Positions 34,579-44,097 of a stretch of 64,000 nucleotides of DNA are shown here, in pieces. The notes under the pieces were generated by a model. It was given only the letters and a program-made list of their open reading frames with translations, did not search any database and was not told the DNA's origin. Location of the stretch: assembly GCA_022701365.1 (NCBI GenBank), contig JAKUHH010000035.1, positions 1 to 64,000 on the forward strand. Direction: 5' to 3'. The stretch is from Mycocentrospora acerina (Eukaryota; Ascomycota; Dothideomycetes; Pleosporales). How positions within the stretch are numbered: position 1 is the stretch's first letter; each line of letters opens with the position of its first letter. The position numbers and the translations under genes are program-made.

Positions 34579-35397
34579 TGCGGGAACAAGGGCCAAGGAA
34601 AACGGACGGAGAAGCGACTCTTGCACACGGGCAGCAGAACGTGTCACGTCACGTGCAGGTGGTGTCGGGCTGGTGTCGAGATGGTCTGCGGGTGGTGGGC
34701 GCTGCCGACAGTGGGAGAAGGAGGCTCGAATGTTTCTCGACCCGCCGGGCCCAAACTCCAACTCCAACTCCAACTCGAACTTTCGGCACACGTGACTGCG
34801 GGCACAGCCAGCCAATCACGGCACGATCGCAAAGCGGCCAGCTCCTCGACCGCAGCTGCGGCGCCTGTGGCTGCCACGGGCATCCCTCGAACCCAGAGCC
34901 GACGGGCGCAGGCCAGACGGCGCCGTGCTGCTGCGTCTCTTGCTTCGTGCGCGGCTGCCCGTCCACGGCGAGGTTGCGTCTGCCCGTCCACGGCGAGGTT
35001 GCGTCTGCCCGTCCACGGCGAGGCTGCGTCTGCCCAGCCCCGTCGGACCTTCACATGCCAACACTCGCAAGCCCAGTGACGACGGCGCACATGATGTCTG
35101 CGCCGACGAGCCTGCCCGTGTGCCTTGCAACGTCGTCGGCCGCCTGCCTGCAAAGACTTGCCTGCGCACAAATCGTGTCCAGCACGCCTCTCTTGTTTGC
35201 CGCCCGCCTCCTCCCAGCAGCCCGGCGATGACGCAGGTCTGGATGCATGGCAGCACTAGGTCAGTCGTTGATTCACGCCCGCCCTCGCCGTGACGCAGCG
35301 TGCACCGTCCCCGCCCTCGACCAGTCCACCCCCCCATCATTCCGGCGTTCCGTCGCGCGATGCTCACACGCGCCCAGACACACCTTGGTTAGAGCAC
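34579..35397. promoter_or_regulatory. Divergent promoter region Pam16 / peroxin
   Basis: This 819-bp GC-rich region separates the start codons of Pam16 (-) and the peroxin (+), so both promoters must lie here. It contains a short ACTCCA microsatellite near 34,754-34,780 and a three-copy 25-bp minisatellite at 34,957-35,031. I found no TATA box that I trust. Long frames across it on both strands come from the GC-rich repeats. Confidence 0.5.
34957..35031. repeat. 25-bp minisatellite, 3 units
   Basis: Three head-to-tail copies of a 25-bp unit (GCCCGTCCACGG, then CGAGGTTGCGTCT) start at 34,957, 34,982 and 35,007. Only one base differs (GGTTG to GGCTG in the third). A partial fourth copy (GCCC) follows. 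It lies in the middle of the Pam16/peroxin divergent promoter. Confidence 0.9.
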
Positions 35398-37152
35398 ATG
35401 TCGAGCTCCTCGCGATCCCACCACGATGCCGCGCCGCCGACGTCGGGTGAAGCGAACCCGCCCACCTACGCCGCCTTCTCGCCCTCCAACCTAGCCCAGG
35501 TCACGCCGCAGACGAAGCTGCGCTCGGCCATTCTCGTCCACCAAAAGTCGCCGCTGCTGGCTGCCACGCCGCCGCAAATCACGCGTGTCCTGGCCTACTC
35601 GCATCCCTTCATCGCCCCCTTGAACCGCCTGGCCGGGCTGGTCACATGGACCACAGAGGACCCATGGGAGAGCTTCCTTCTCGTCGCCGCCTTCTGGGCC
35701 GTCGTCATGTACGGCGATGCGGCGACGAGATATGCCGGGCCCATCATGGTCGTGTCCGGGCTGATTCTGGGCATGTACACGCGCCGCTACTCTGCGCTCT
35801 CGTCCACGGGATGGACGGGCGAGAAGGGCCAGAAGGGGCATGTGCGGTCCGAGTCGGCAGCCAACATCGACCACCACAAGAGCCTCGAGGAGATTGTGGA
35901 CAGCCTGAAGCTGTTCACCTCGCGCTGCAACATCCTTCTCGATCCCTTCTTGCGCCTGACCGACTTTCTCTCTACCCAGCGGACTGCAACCTCGGCAACA
36001 ACGCGCCCGGCCCTGACTGTGCTGTTCATCCGCATCCTCGTTGTGCTGCCCCTGTGGATCCTTCTCACCCTGCCACCCCTACACATTCTCACCACCAAGC
36101 GAGTCGTGCTGGCCATAGGCACCGTGGTGCTCAGCTGGCACTCCCGACCCGCACGCGTCACTCGCACGCTGCTCTGGCGATCTAAAACTGTCCGAAGCAC
36201 ATGCGCCTTCATCACAGGCTTGAGCCTGGCCGACGCAACACCAAAGGACAAGGCTCAGTCTGGTGCTCCACTACTACCACCACGCAAGAAGAGCACCCAA
36301 GAGGTGGCAGCATCTCTGGCGGCTAAGCGCCGGCCCGAGTCGACAGGAGTGCGCTTTACCTTTTCGATATTCGAGAATCAGCGACGCTGGCTGGGTATTG
36401 GGTGGACATCATCCATGCTCGCGTATGAGCGCGCTTCGTGGACAGACGAACACCTGAACGCCGTACCACCAAAGGATCAGTTTGAGCTGCCCGAGGTAGA
36501 GGGTGCGCAGGCGAGATGGAGATGGGTCCAGGCAAGTGAGTGGAAGATTGAGGGTGCGGAGAAAGACGGCAAGTCAGATAAAGGGGCTTCAAAGGAGGAT
36601 GCAGGGTGGATATACTACGACAACAAGGCATGATTCCCCCTCCCAAACATAACTAGGATACTCTACTAACACTAGTAGTGGCGAGATGGTCGCAGAGGCC
36701 AAGATGGCTGGGGACGCTACACACGACGACGCAAATGGTACCGCTCCGCAGAGCTTGTCGAATCCACGCCTTCTACAGAAGTAACCCCCGTCCCGACGCC
36801 CCGTCACGATCCCGTCGCCGACTCTGCACAGCCGGAAGATATCAACAACCTCACCAGGCTCTCGTCCAATCTTAGCACAACAACCCTTGCCACCGAGCCA
36901 ACTCTAGTCGATGTGGTCTCAGATACCGACGCGGCGAGTACAAATACGAAGAGAACATGGTTCAAGGGAAAGAACAGAACCAAGAGTACAGCGGGTAGTG
37001 TGAGCAATGCCACTGTCACTAGCACGACGAGTACGGGTACGGATGTGAGTCGGCGAAGCGAGGACGACGATTTCTCAAATCCACTAGAGAGAACGGTGAG
37101 AGAGGATGAGTGGAGGCTCGGGGATGATATCCGGCAGCACCTTGATATCTAA
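35398..37152 (+). CDS. Pex24/Pex28-32-type peroxisomal membrane peroxin with dysferlin domain (567 aa)
   Basis: This integral membrane family controls peroxisome number and size and, in yeasts, ER-peroxisome contact. Exons 35,398-36,627 and 36,679-37,152 are joined across a 51-nt GC-AG intron (AAG-GCATGA...CTAGTAG, with a CTACTAAC branch site). The N-terminal half has hydrophobic segments (WESFLLVAAFWAVVMYG, IMVVSGLILGMY, and two near LFIRILVVLPLWILL and VVLAIGTVVLSW). The dysferlin N part is FSIFENQRRWLGIGW followed by YERASWTDE. The dysferlin C part straddles the intron: WIYYDNK-WRDGRRGQDGWGRYTRRRKWYR. Reading through the intron would stop at 36,631 and lose the C part and a Ser/Thr-rich tail. 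Start chosen at MSSSSRSHHD; the frame extends upstream without conserved sequence. Confidence 0.88.
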
Positions 37153-37914
37153 AAATTCAACTTCTATCTGACGAGTCTGGTGGCAAGCGTTTGGTTCGGG
37201 TTCTGCAATGTAACATCAGTGGTTGGGCGTTACGGTCTGTGTGGTGTTGATGGAGATGGTTCTTGTGCAAGCAACATGTCATTAATGCTATTATTGTTTC
37301 TTGTGGCAGGCGGACTTGTATAAGGCGTCTAGTTGAGTAGAGAATCAACGACGATTGCCCGGATTTCTTCTACCTTGGCTTTTTCATCACATGAGCTCAT
37401 TACCACTGAAACCAGTCAAGCGTTGTTCAACAATCTTCTCGACAGCTACGTACATACCTTGATGTTCCGCATCTACCCATCTTGACGTGTACTACCGCGA
37501 TAACCTCTCGATGGACTACCCACGTGCCCCCATTCTAGGCGCATGATATACCCACTTAGCGTAGATGTACTGATTGATTGTGTATCATTTCCAAATCTGG
37601 CAATTGTTTGACTAGTATCCAGCCGGTGTGTATTCCCTCAAGACCGACTTCACAACCCCCCAAAGACCGGCGTGTCTTGGAATACTAGTGCTACTCTCAC
37701 CGCAAAACTAGGACCTTTTACGCTTGCAATTACTTGTAGCTCCCCACCATTCAACTATCGACTACTAAAAAAGAGCCTACAGCCCGCCAAGTCAAATCAT
37801 GAGCGGGGTCGTCCACCTGCTCGCTCCACCAGTGAACGTTCTCTCCACACCATCTGATAGTATATCCACCTCACCTAGCACCCCACGTTTCTAACGCGGC
37901 CCGTCTCTCGGGCT
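37153..37914. other. Intergenic, downstream of the peroxin gene
   Basis: A 760-bp stretch that should contain the peroxin 3' UTR. No repeat, RNA gene or protein-like frame was recognised; the 37,157-37,348 and 37,672-37,857 frames are short and lack motifs. Confidence 0.5.
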
Positions 37915-38274
37915 CTAGCAGCAATCTGTATGCCATTCAGGCCCGCATATGCAGCCATCTGTCAGAGGTCTGACCACCTCCATATCCTCCAACCGCACAT
38001 CAGGCTGCCTTACATCTGCCGACGGGTCGTCGGCGTATCTGACATGCTCCACAACCAACCAAATCTCACATGGCGTGGATAACACTCTTGTGTAGTCGTA
38101 CAGCAGCGTGACCAGCTCCACTCGCATAAACACCGCATTCGCAGAAACAGCGCAACTATACCCTATCAGCCTGACGGACTGCTTGTCTGCTCCAAGGTAG
38201 TCCCTCCAAGGCAATCCGTGGGATGATTCAACACGCTGTACCCCACTCCCGCACAGTGTGTGTCCTCCGTCGCA
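37915..38274 (-). pseudogene. Protein-like open frame of 119 codons, possible last exon or gene relic
   Basis: The minus-strand frame stays open from 38,274 to a stop at 37,915-37,917. Its composition is strikingly protein-like: GHTLCGSGVQRVESS, then GLPWRDYLGADKQSV, GYSCAVSANAVF, VELVTLLYDYTRVL, PCEIWLVVEHVRYADD and a Cys-containing C-terminus GCICGPEWHTDCC. I do not recognise the family. There is no ATG near its upstream end, and a TGA lies just before 38,274, so it would need an upstream exon. The ATG at about 38,384 (MAKQSSRLPVTPP) is a candidate, but I could not find a convincing intron joining it. It could be a real gene with an unrecognised first exon, a decayed gene, or chance. Confidence 0.35.
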
Positions 38275-38426
38275 TCAAGCTCCTTGGGTCGTGTATGGAG
38301 GAGGCAAGATACGCATGACCTGTACGGCTGCTTAGATACCAGCAGAGGGGGCGTGACGGGCAGTCTAGACGATTGTTTTGCCATGGAAATGCATCAAGAG
38401 TGGATTGGGATGGAGGAGGGAATAGG

Positions 38427-38450
38427 TATATAAGGACCTGGCTTGCGCAC
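38427..38450 (+). promoter_or_regulatory. TATA box and possible metal-response word of the metallothionein gene
   Basis: TATATAAG lies at 38,427-38,434, about 117 bp before the metallothionein ATG, a normal distance for a strongly induced fungal gene. TGCGCAC at 38,444-38,450 fits the animal metal-response core TGCRCNC. Fungi use other metal regulators, so this second match may be chance. A run of ATCA repeats (38,533-38,549) sits directly before the start codon as leader. Confidence 0.45.
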
Positions 38451-38550
38451 CTTGATGTCCGTACCAGCCCTCTCACCGACCACAACACACTACCACGAAA
38501 TCCAACCAACTAAACCAAGCCAACCCCGCTTAATCAATCAATCAATCAAC

Positions 38551-38839
38551 ATGTCTCCCTGGTGAGTGTTTCTTCTTCCTCTCCAATCATGGGGCTTTGG
38601 GAAGAAGTCGAGAGTACCATGATGGGCACCCTGCACTCCGCATTCCACACCTTCTACCTTCATCATACCCACTTGAAACAGATTAGATAGATGGATGGAT
38701 TTTAACAAGCACAATAGCTCCTGCAACTCTTGCAACTGCAAGGGCGACTGCTCCAGCTGCAGCTGCGGATCCTGCTCCGTAAGTATTTCAGCTACCCTTG
38801 TCATGTAAACAGATGGATGCTTACAAGTCGCAGCACTAA
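38551..38839 (+). CDS. Small Cys-rich metallothionein, three exons (25 or 27 aa)
   Basis: Fungal metallothioneins bind copper or zinc in the cytosol and protect against metal stress. Exons: 38,551-38,561 (11 nt, ATGTCTCCCTG), then a 156-nt intron (GTGAGT...CAATAG), 38,718-38,778 (61 nt), then an intron starting GTAAGT. The product reads MSPCSCNSCNCKGDC followed by SSCSCGSCS, which has 8 Cys in C-x-C and C-x-x-C spacing, no aromatic residues and no hydrophobic core. For the last exon two acceptors work: CGCAG at 38,833 gives a terminal H (25 aa), and ACAAG at 38,827 gives SQH (27 aa). Both stop at 38,837-38,839. The first has the better acceptor. Length and pattern match Neurospora/Magnaporthe-type metallothioneins. 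A TATA box lies upstream. It is too small and split for frame-based gene finding. Confidence 0.82.
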
Positions 38840-39120
38840 GCATCTCACATCTCGACTGTCAATCAACTCCAATCATTTCAAGACATGGGGAAAATAACAA
38901 CATTTCAAAGATGGCAGTTAAATATTGACAAGTAGCGATGCGTGGAGATTGTAAACGTGGGAATAGCCTATTTCTGGAAATCAATAATCTCATGAAAACC
39001 GTATCTTTCCTCATCGTGTTATGATTCTGCCATCTTCAAAGCAAGATGCGGTACAAAAAAAAATACTCATGTACGAATTCAACTCATTTATGACTCAACA
39101 CCCAAGAGGAAATTTCCACC

Positions 39121-40742
39121 TTACTGTGTGCTCAATCCCCACGCCGTTGTTTCTGGTGCTGGATGGTTTTGGCCTATCTCTGTGTGTGCAAGCAGGGTAT
39201 TTGCAAGATCCAGCACTAGCTTGTCGTCGCCATACTGCCCAATAATCTGAATGCCTGCACTCGCCTCAAATTCCACTTTAGCAGTTTCCCGGTCTCTTGA
39301 AGATTTGGCAGCAACAGGAATGCTAATTGCCGGAAGCCCTGCTAAACTGGCCGGAACAGTGAGAACGTCATTCATGTATGCATGGATTGGATCCTGATCT
39401 TGGATCTCCATTAACGATGGTGCAAGAGTTGGAGCTGTCGGGCAAAGCAGGACATCTACTTTGTCGTCCTTCTCCCCTTGATCCTCGGTAGCATCCAACA
39501 GCGGATTCGATTTGGCGAATACCCCGTCAAAATCTTGCTGAACCAATCTGCGGATCTTCTGTGCTTGGATAAAATAATTGTCAATGGCCTGCGCACTGAG
39601 TGAGAAAGCACCAAGCAAAATTCGGCGCTGGACCTCTGCGCCAAAACCTTGGCCTCGAGTTTTAGCAAAGAGCACACTCTCGGGTGTTCCATCGATGCCT
39701 TTTGCCCTGTTACCAAAACGAACACCATCGTACTTTGCAAGGTTACTTGATGCTTCCGCAGGTGCAAGAATGTAGTAAGCTGAGAGCGCATGCTGAGTTG
39801 CTGGCAACCGCACTGGATGTAAGCTATGGCCTTCTTCCCACAGCGTCTTCAAGGCACGAATCCAGGCCTCCCGAACAATGGGGTCTAGAGTAGTAACATT
39901 GTAGTCCAAAGGTATGCCAATTCTTAGTGACTGTGGCTTCCCGTTGTTGGAGCGCAGACGTGCACGTGCCGAGGGAGAGAGGGAGGTGGGATCTTTGGAG
40001 TCGTAGACATTGAGCTTGTCTATTGAGAGAGGTTAGACTTCCACATCGGATTGGAGTAGCTTTTACATGCCGAATACCTCCCCCACGTCCGAGGGAGTCC
40101 TCCCAAGTATCCCTACAGTGTCGAGTGAGTTTGCATATGCAATGACACCCCATCTGGAGACGAGTCCGTAGCTTGGCTTGAACCCAACAACGCCCGTATA
40201 CGCAGCAGGGAGTCTCACAGAACCGCCTGTATCCGTACCAAGAGCCCTGCACGCCATCAGCTCTGCCATCTAGCATCTTCACACCAATCAGCCACTCACG
40301 CCCAACACTGCCCACTGGCGACCGCAAGAGCACTACCGCCCGAGCTACCCCCGGCGCTTGCATCGTCGCCCTCAAAACGCTGCATTCTCACTGGCCCAGT
40401 GTGGGAGTGCGTAGAATGCGAACCCATGCCGAACTCATCCATGTTCGTCTTGCCAACAACCACAGCACCCTCATCTTGCAGCAACTCCACCACTGTCGCA
40501 CTATAAGGGCTCGTAAAGTCCTTGAGGATAGCCGAACCGGCCGTAGTTTTCAGTTCCTTGGTGCATATGTTGTCTTTGATGGCAATTGGCTTATTGTTGA
40601 CACCCCGCTCGCCTACGTACCTGGTCGAAGGGCTGGCATGTGAGAGGAGGGACGAAGGCTCAATGAGCGAGATGAAGGCATTGAGGCGTGCGTATTTGGT
40701 TTGATTAGCTAAGTATTGCTTGGAGTACTTAAGGAGGGACAT
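39121..40742 (-). CDS. HER2: Mitochondrial glutamyl-tRNA(Gln) amidotransferase subunit A (505 aa)
   Basis: GatA hydrolyses glutamine and supplies ammonia to convert Glu-tRNA(Gln) to Gln-tRNA(Gln) in mitochondria, working with the GatB homologue (and GatF in yeasts). Exons: 40,742-40,300, 40,246-40,071 and 40,019-39,121. Intron 1 is GTGAGT...GTGCAG, and the join reads SGQCWA-ALGTDTGGS. Intron 2 has a GC donor (TTCG-GCATGT...CAATAG), and the join reads GEVF-DKLNVYDSKDP. No GT donor gives the right phase. The amidase signature triad is intact: Lys56 in AIKDN, the cis-Ser in AGGSSGG (about 133/134), and nucleophile Ser157 in GTDTGGS. Length matches the family. The N-terminus is short for a mitochondrial presequence but basic. 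Confidence 0.93.
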
Positions 40743-41352
40743 TGAGAAAGAGAGGCATCGCCGACGCGCCGGCGCGTTGTCGGAGTTGGAAGTTGTGAGC
40801 GAGACAAAAAGTTGCGCGACGTCATGTGATGCTCACAAGGTTGTGTGCAAGAGAGCGTCTTGAAGTCACCAGGATCACATTTTGCACAAACAGCTACCAC
40901 CAGAAAGGCCTGTTTGAGTTTGGGTTCAAGTTTGAGTTGTCCTGGAAATACAGAATCCTGATGGGCAAAACCTTTGCTTTGAATTGCGAGCACCTTGGTG
41001 CCGAAACACTCCTCAATCGGGACCTCTGAGGCTTCCAACAAAAAAAAAGCCCCCTCTAGATCGACGCCTGCTCCAAATACCCCTCTTCAGCCCCCAATAT
41101 ATCCTGCTTCCGCCGTTCAGGTGTCAATTGTGTGAGGTGACGCAGGGTTCACAGCAGCGCTAAGCGACGCGTCGATGACGTTCTGTGCACTCGGAAGCTT
41201 GGCTAGACCACCAACTGCAGCTTCCATTTCCTGGAATGGGTGCTCAAGTTGCGGGGGACACATATCCTACTATTCCTTTCTTTTCCTCCGTTTCCTGGAA
41301 GATATACAGCCTCAAATTCGCCCTGCTCGACAGCACGAGCCCATCGTCCACC
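40743..41352. promoter_or_regulatory. Divergent promoter region GatA / TMEM16
   Basis: This 610-bp region separates the start codons of GatA (-) and TMEM16 (+), so it should contain both promoters. An A9-type tract occurs at about 41,040-41,049. No trusted TATA box or operator was found. Short frames in it look accidental. Confidence 0.45.
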
Positions 41353-43749
41353 ATGACGAAATCTCAAGCTCTCCAGTCCAACTTGGATGTCGACTATGTG
41401 ATTAGCTATCGGTTCGCAAAGACAGGTACGTGACATGTGAAGAGCCGGAAAATGCTCGCGGCTTACCAGACTCCAGACAAACGTGCTGCCATCGCTCAAT
41501 TTGAGAGGCTGTGTGAGGCGATTGCGAATGTCGGCCTGCAGACGGAGGTGCGCAACGGAGACAAACACTCTGTCCTCCTTTTTGTGAGGGTTGCTTCCGA
41601 CGAGCATCTGTTTGGCGAAGTGTACAGGTCTAGGTAGAGTTCCACACACCCCACGCCATTCGCACACGCTTGCTGACGACGCTCGACAGAGTCCGCGACT
41701 GGATCCACGGTGTTCGCGCTACTGCTCCCTCTAGAGAGACGCGCGAAGCCCTCAATTCAGAGCCTCTCTACGAGGCCGAGAGACTGCGAATCATATACCA
41801 ACTCATCACGAACCCAGCTTCTGAAGGCGGCGCTGGCATCACACCAAAAGAAGGAGAATGGAAAGGCGTCGAGTCGGTCTTTGCCCTGCACGACCATGTG
41901 TACAACAAGGACTGGATTAAAAAGTGGATGTCGTCCTACTTGCTTACCACGGAGGACCTAGACGACATTCGAAACCGTTTGGGCGAGAAGGTGAGTTAGT
42001 AGCAGGAGTTCAAATGGGCCAAGACTAACGCGGGCAGATTGCCTTTTACTTCGCCTTCACGCAGTCCTACTTTACCTTCCTTACCTTCCCTGCAGCCTTT
42101 GGTGCCTTTGCATGGCTCTTCCTGGGTCACTTCTCGCCCATCTATGGTCTGGCAAGCGCAGTTTGGTGCACCGTTTTTACTGAGTGGTGGAAACACCAGG
42201 AGATTGACCTTAGCGTTCGATGGGGTGTCAAGGGTGTCTCCAAAATTGATAATAGGAGGAGAGAGTTTCAGCACGAGAAAACAATCACCGATCCAATCAC
42301 TGGAGAAGATGTCAAGTTCTTTTCTGCGACGAAAAGACTACAAAGGCAACTGCTCGTGGTTCCATTCGCACTCGCTGCAGTGGCGATGCTTGGGACTGTC
42401 ATTGCAACCTGCTTTGGCATTGAGGTGTTCATTTCAGAGGTCTACAACGGACCCCTAAAAAGTGTCCTTGTAAGCACAACCCGTTCTAAGCAAATCGCTA
42501 TGTTGCTAACTCTCTCCAGGTTTTCATTCCTACTGGCATCCTCACAACAGTCAACCCTGTCCTGCTTACAATTCTCACGCATCTGGCAACGCGACTCACA
42601 GAGTTTGAGAACCACGAGACAGTAGGTTCTTATCAGACTGCATTGACCCAGAAAATTTTCGTCATGAACTTCATCACATCCTACCTTGGCATCTTCCTGA
42701 CCGCCTTTGTCTATGTTCCTTTCGGCACCGTCATTGTACCTTACCTCGACGTCTTCAATGTGGCTGTACGACCGTTCGCCGAAAGCGAAAAGCAAATTCA
42801 TCATGCAACCACGCAGAAGACCTGGGGCATCAACCCTGACCGGCTCCGCAAACAAGTCATCTACTTTACAGTCACCGCTCAAGTCGTCAACCTTGGACTA
42901 GAACTGATTGTGCCGTACCTCAAGCGTCGAGGATTCGCAAAGCTCAAGGAAATCCAGTCAGAGAGAGCCGGAAAGGGCAACGGAGCATCTCCATCTGCTG
43001 CGGCCACTGATCTGCCTGAGGAGGCTGATTTCCTCCAGCGCGTGAGAAAAGAAGCTGAACTTGACGTATATGATGTCAACACCGATCTCCGAGAGATGGT
43101 GGTTCAATTCGGGTATCTCTCACTTTTCTCTGTTGTATGGCCTCTTACAGGTTTATCCTTCCTCATCAATGACTGGATTGAACTTCGCGCCGATGCGATG
43201 AAGATCTGCGTCGAGATGCAACGTCCCACTCCCTGGCGCGCAGACACAATCGGTCCCTGGTTGGATTCTCTCTCCTTTCTCACCTGGCTCGGAAGTCTCA
43301 CCACCTCGGCTCTTGTTTACATGTTCCGCAACGATGGTGTAGGCCCTAACGGCAAGCCCTCCAACATCACGCTCTGGGCTCTCCTACTTGCCGTATTCTT
43401 TTCGGAACACATTTTCATTCTCTTCCGCTATGCGATTCGTGTCGCCATCTCGAGGCTCGACTCTCCTGGCCTGCAGAAAGAGCGCCGCGAACGTTACCTC
43501 ATCCGCAAGCAGTACTTTGAAGAGAATTTGAGTGCTTTGAAGAAACTTCCTACGTTGAGTGGGTCGGGAGGAGAGATTACGAGGAAGTCGCTTGAGGAGG
43601 AGGCTAGGCAAAGCAGCCTTAGGGAGACGACTGCTGAGACAAGGTTTTGGAGCAGACAGAAGGGATGGGGCGAGACTGCTGCGATTGCCAAGACTTTAAT
43701 TGAGCAGGCAGAGGACGATACGAGCCCAAAGGAGAAGAAGGAGTTGTAG
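41353..43749 (+). CDS. TMEM16/anoctamin phospholipid scramblase (730 aa)
   Basis: Fungal TMEM16 proteins are homodimeric Ca2+-dependent lipid scramblases of ER/plasma-membrane contact regions. Exons: 41,353-41,425, 41,477-41,633, 41,690-41,990, 42,038-42,469 and 42,520-43,749. All joins conserve frame and read through family sequence (FAKT-DKRAAIAQF, YRSR-VRDWIHG, LGEK-IAFYFAF, SVL-VFIPTG). Ten hydrophobic segments follow a cytosolic N-terminal domain. Calcium-site residues are Asp510 and Glu513 (TDLREMVVQFGY) and Glu542 and Asp546 (NDWIELRADAM), with a likely Glu449 in LGLELI. The first four keep exactly the spacing of D503, E506, E535 and D539 in Nectria nhTMEM16, offset by 7. Length is close to nhTMEM16/afTMEM16 (about 735). 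Confidence 0.95.
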
Positions 43750-44097
43750 AAATAGGAGGGGTAGAGCGTCTATGCGCGATGTGATGATGTGCCTGTCGGA
43801 CGCAGACAAGAGTGGCGATGGTGGGAATGCGGTCATGTGGGTGTACACATGGGAATTTGAGCGATATTGGCCTGTTGTTTTAAGGCTTCTTCCAGTGTTT
43901 CTGCAAGCGAGTATCACACCTGAGTGTACACACTGCAACTCAAAATATCCTTCTGTGATGTGTGTCGAGATACATTTTACAAGGCGCTTCTTAGAAGTGA
44001 ATAATCATAGAACTGAAAAATGCAAGACTTAAAGCTTGTTTTCCGGAGCCATGAACTGAATGGCACTTTCACCGCATCACTCCACGCTCCTTCTAAA
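43750..44097. other. Convergent intergenic spacer, TMEM16 / NDUFAF7
   Basis: These 348 bp lie between two 3' ends and should contain both 3' UTRs. No other feature was seen. Confidence 0.5.

Noticed and set aside
34536..35293. Long overlapping frames on both strands in the Pam16/peroxin promoter
   Set aside because: They arise from GC-rich minisatellite and lack any conserved motif.
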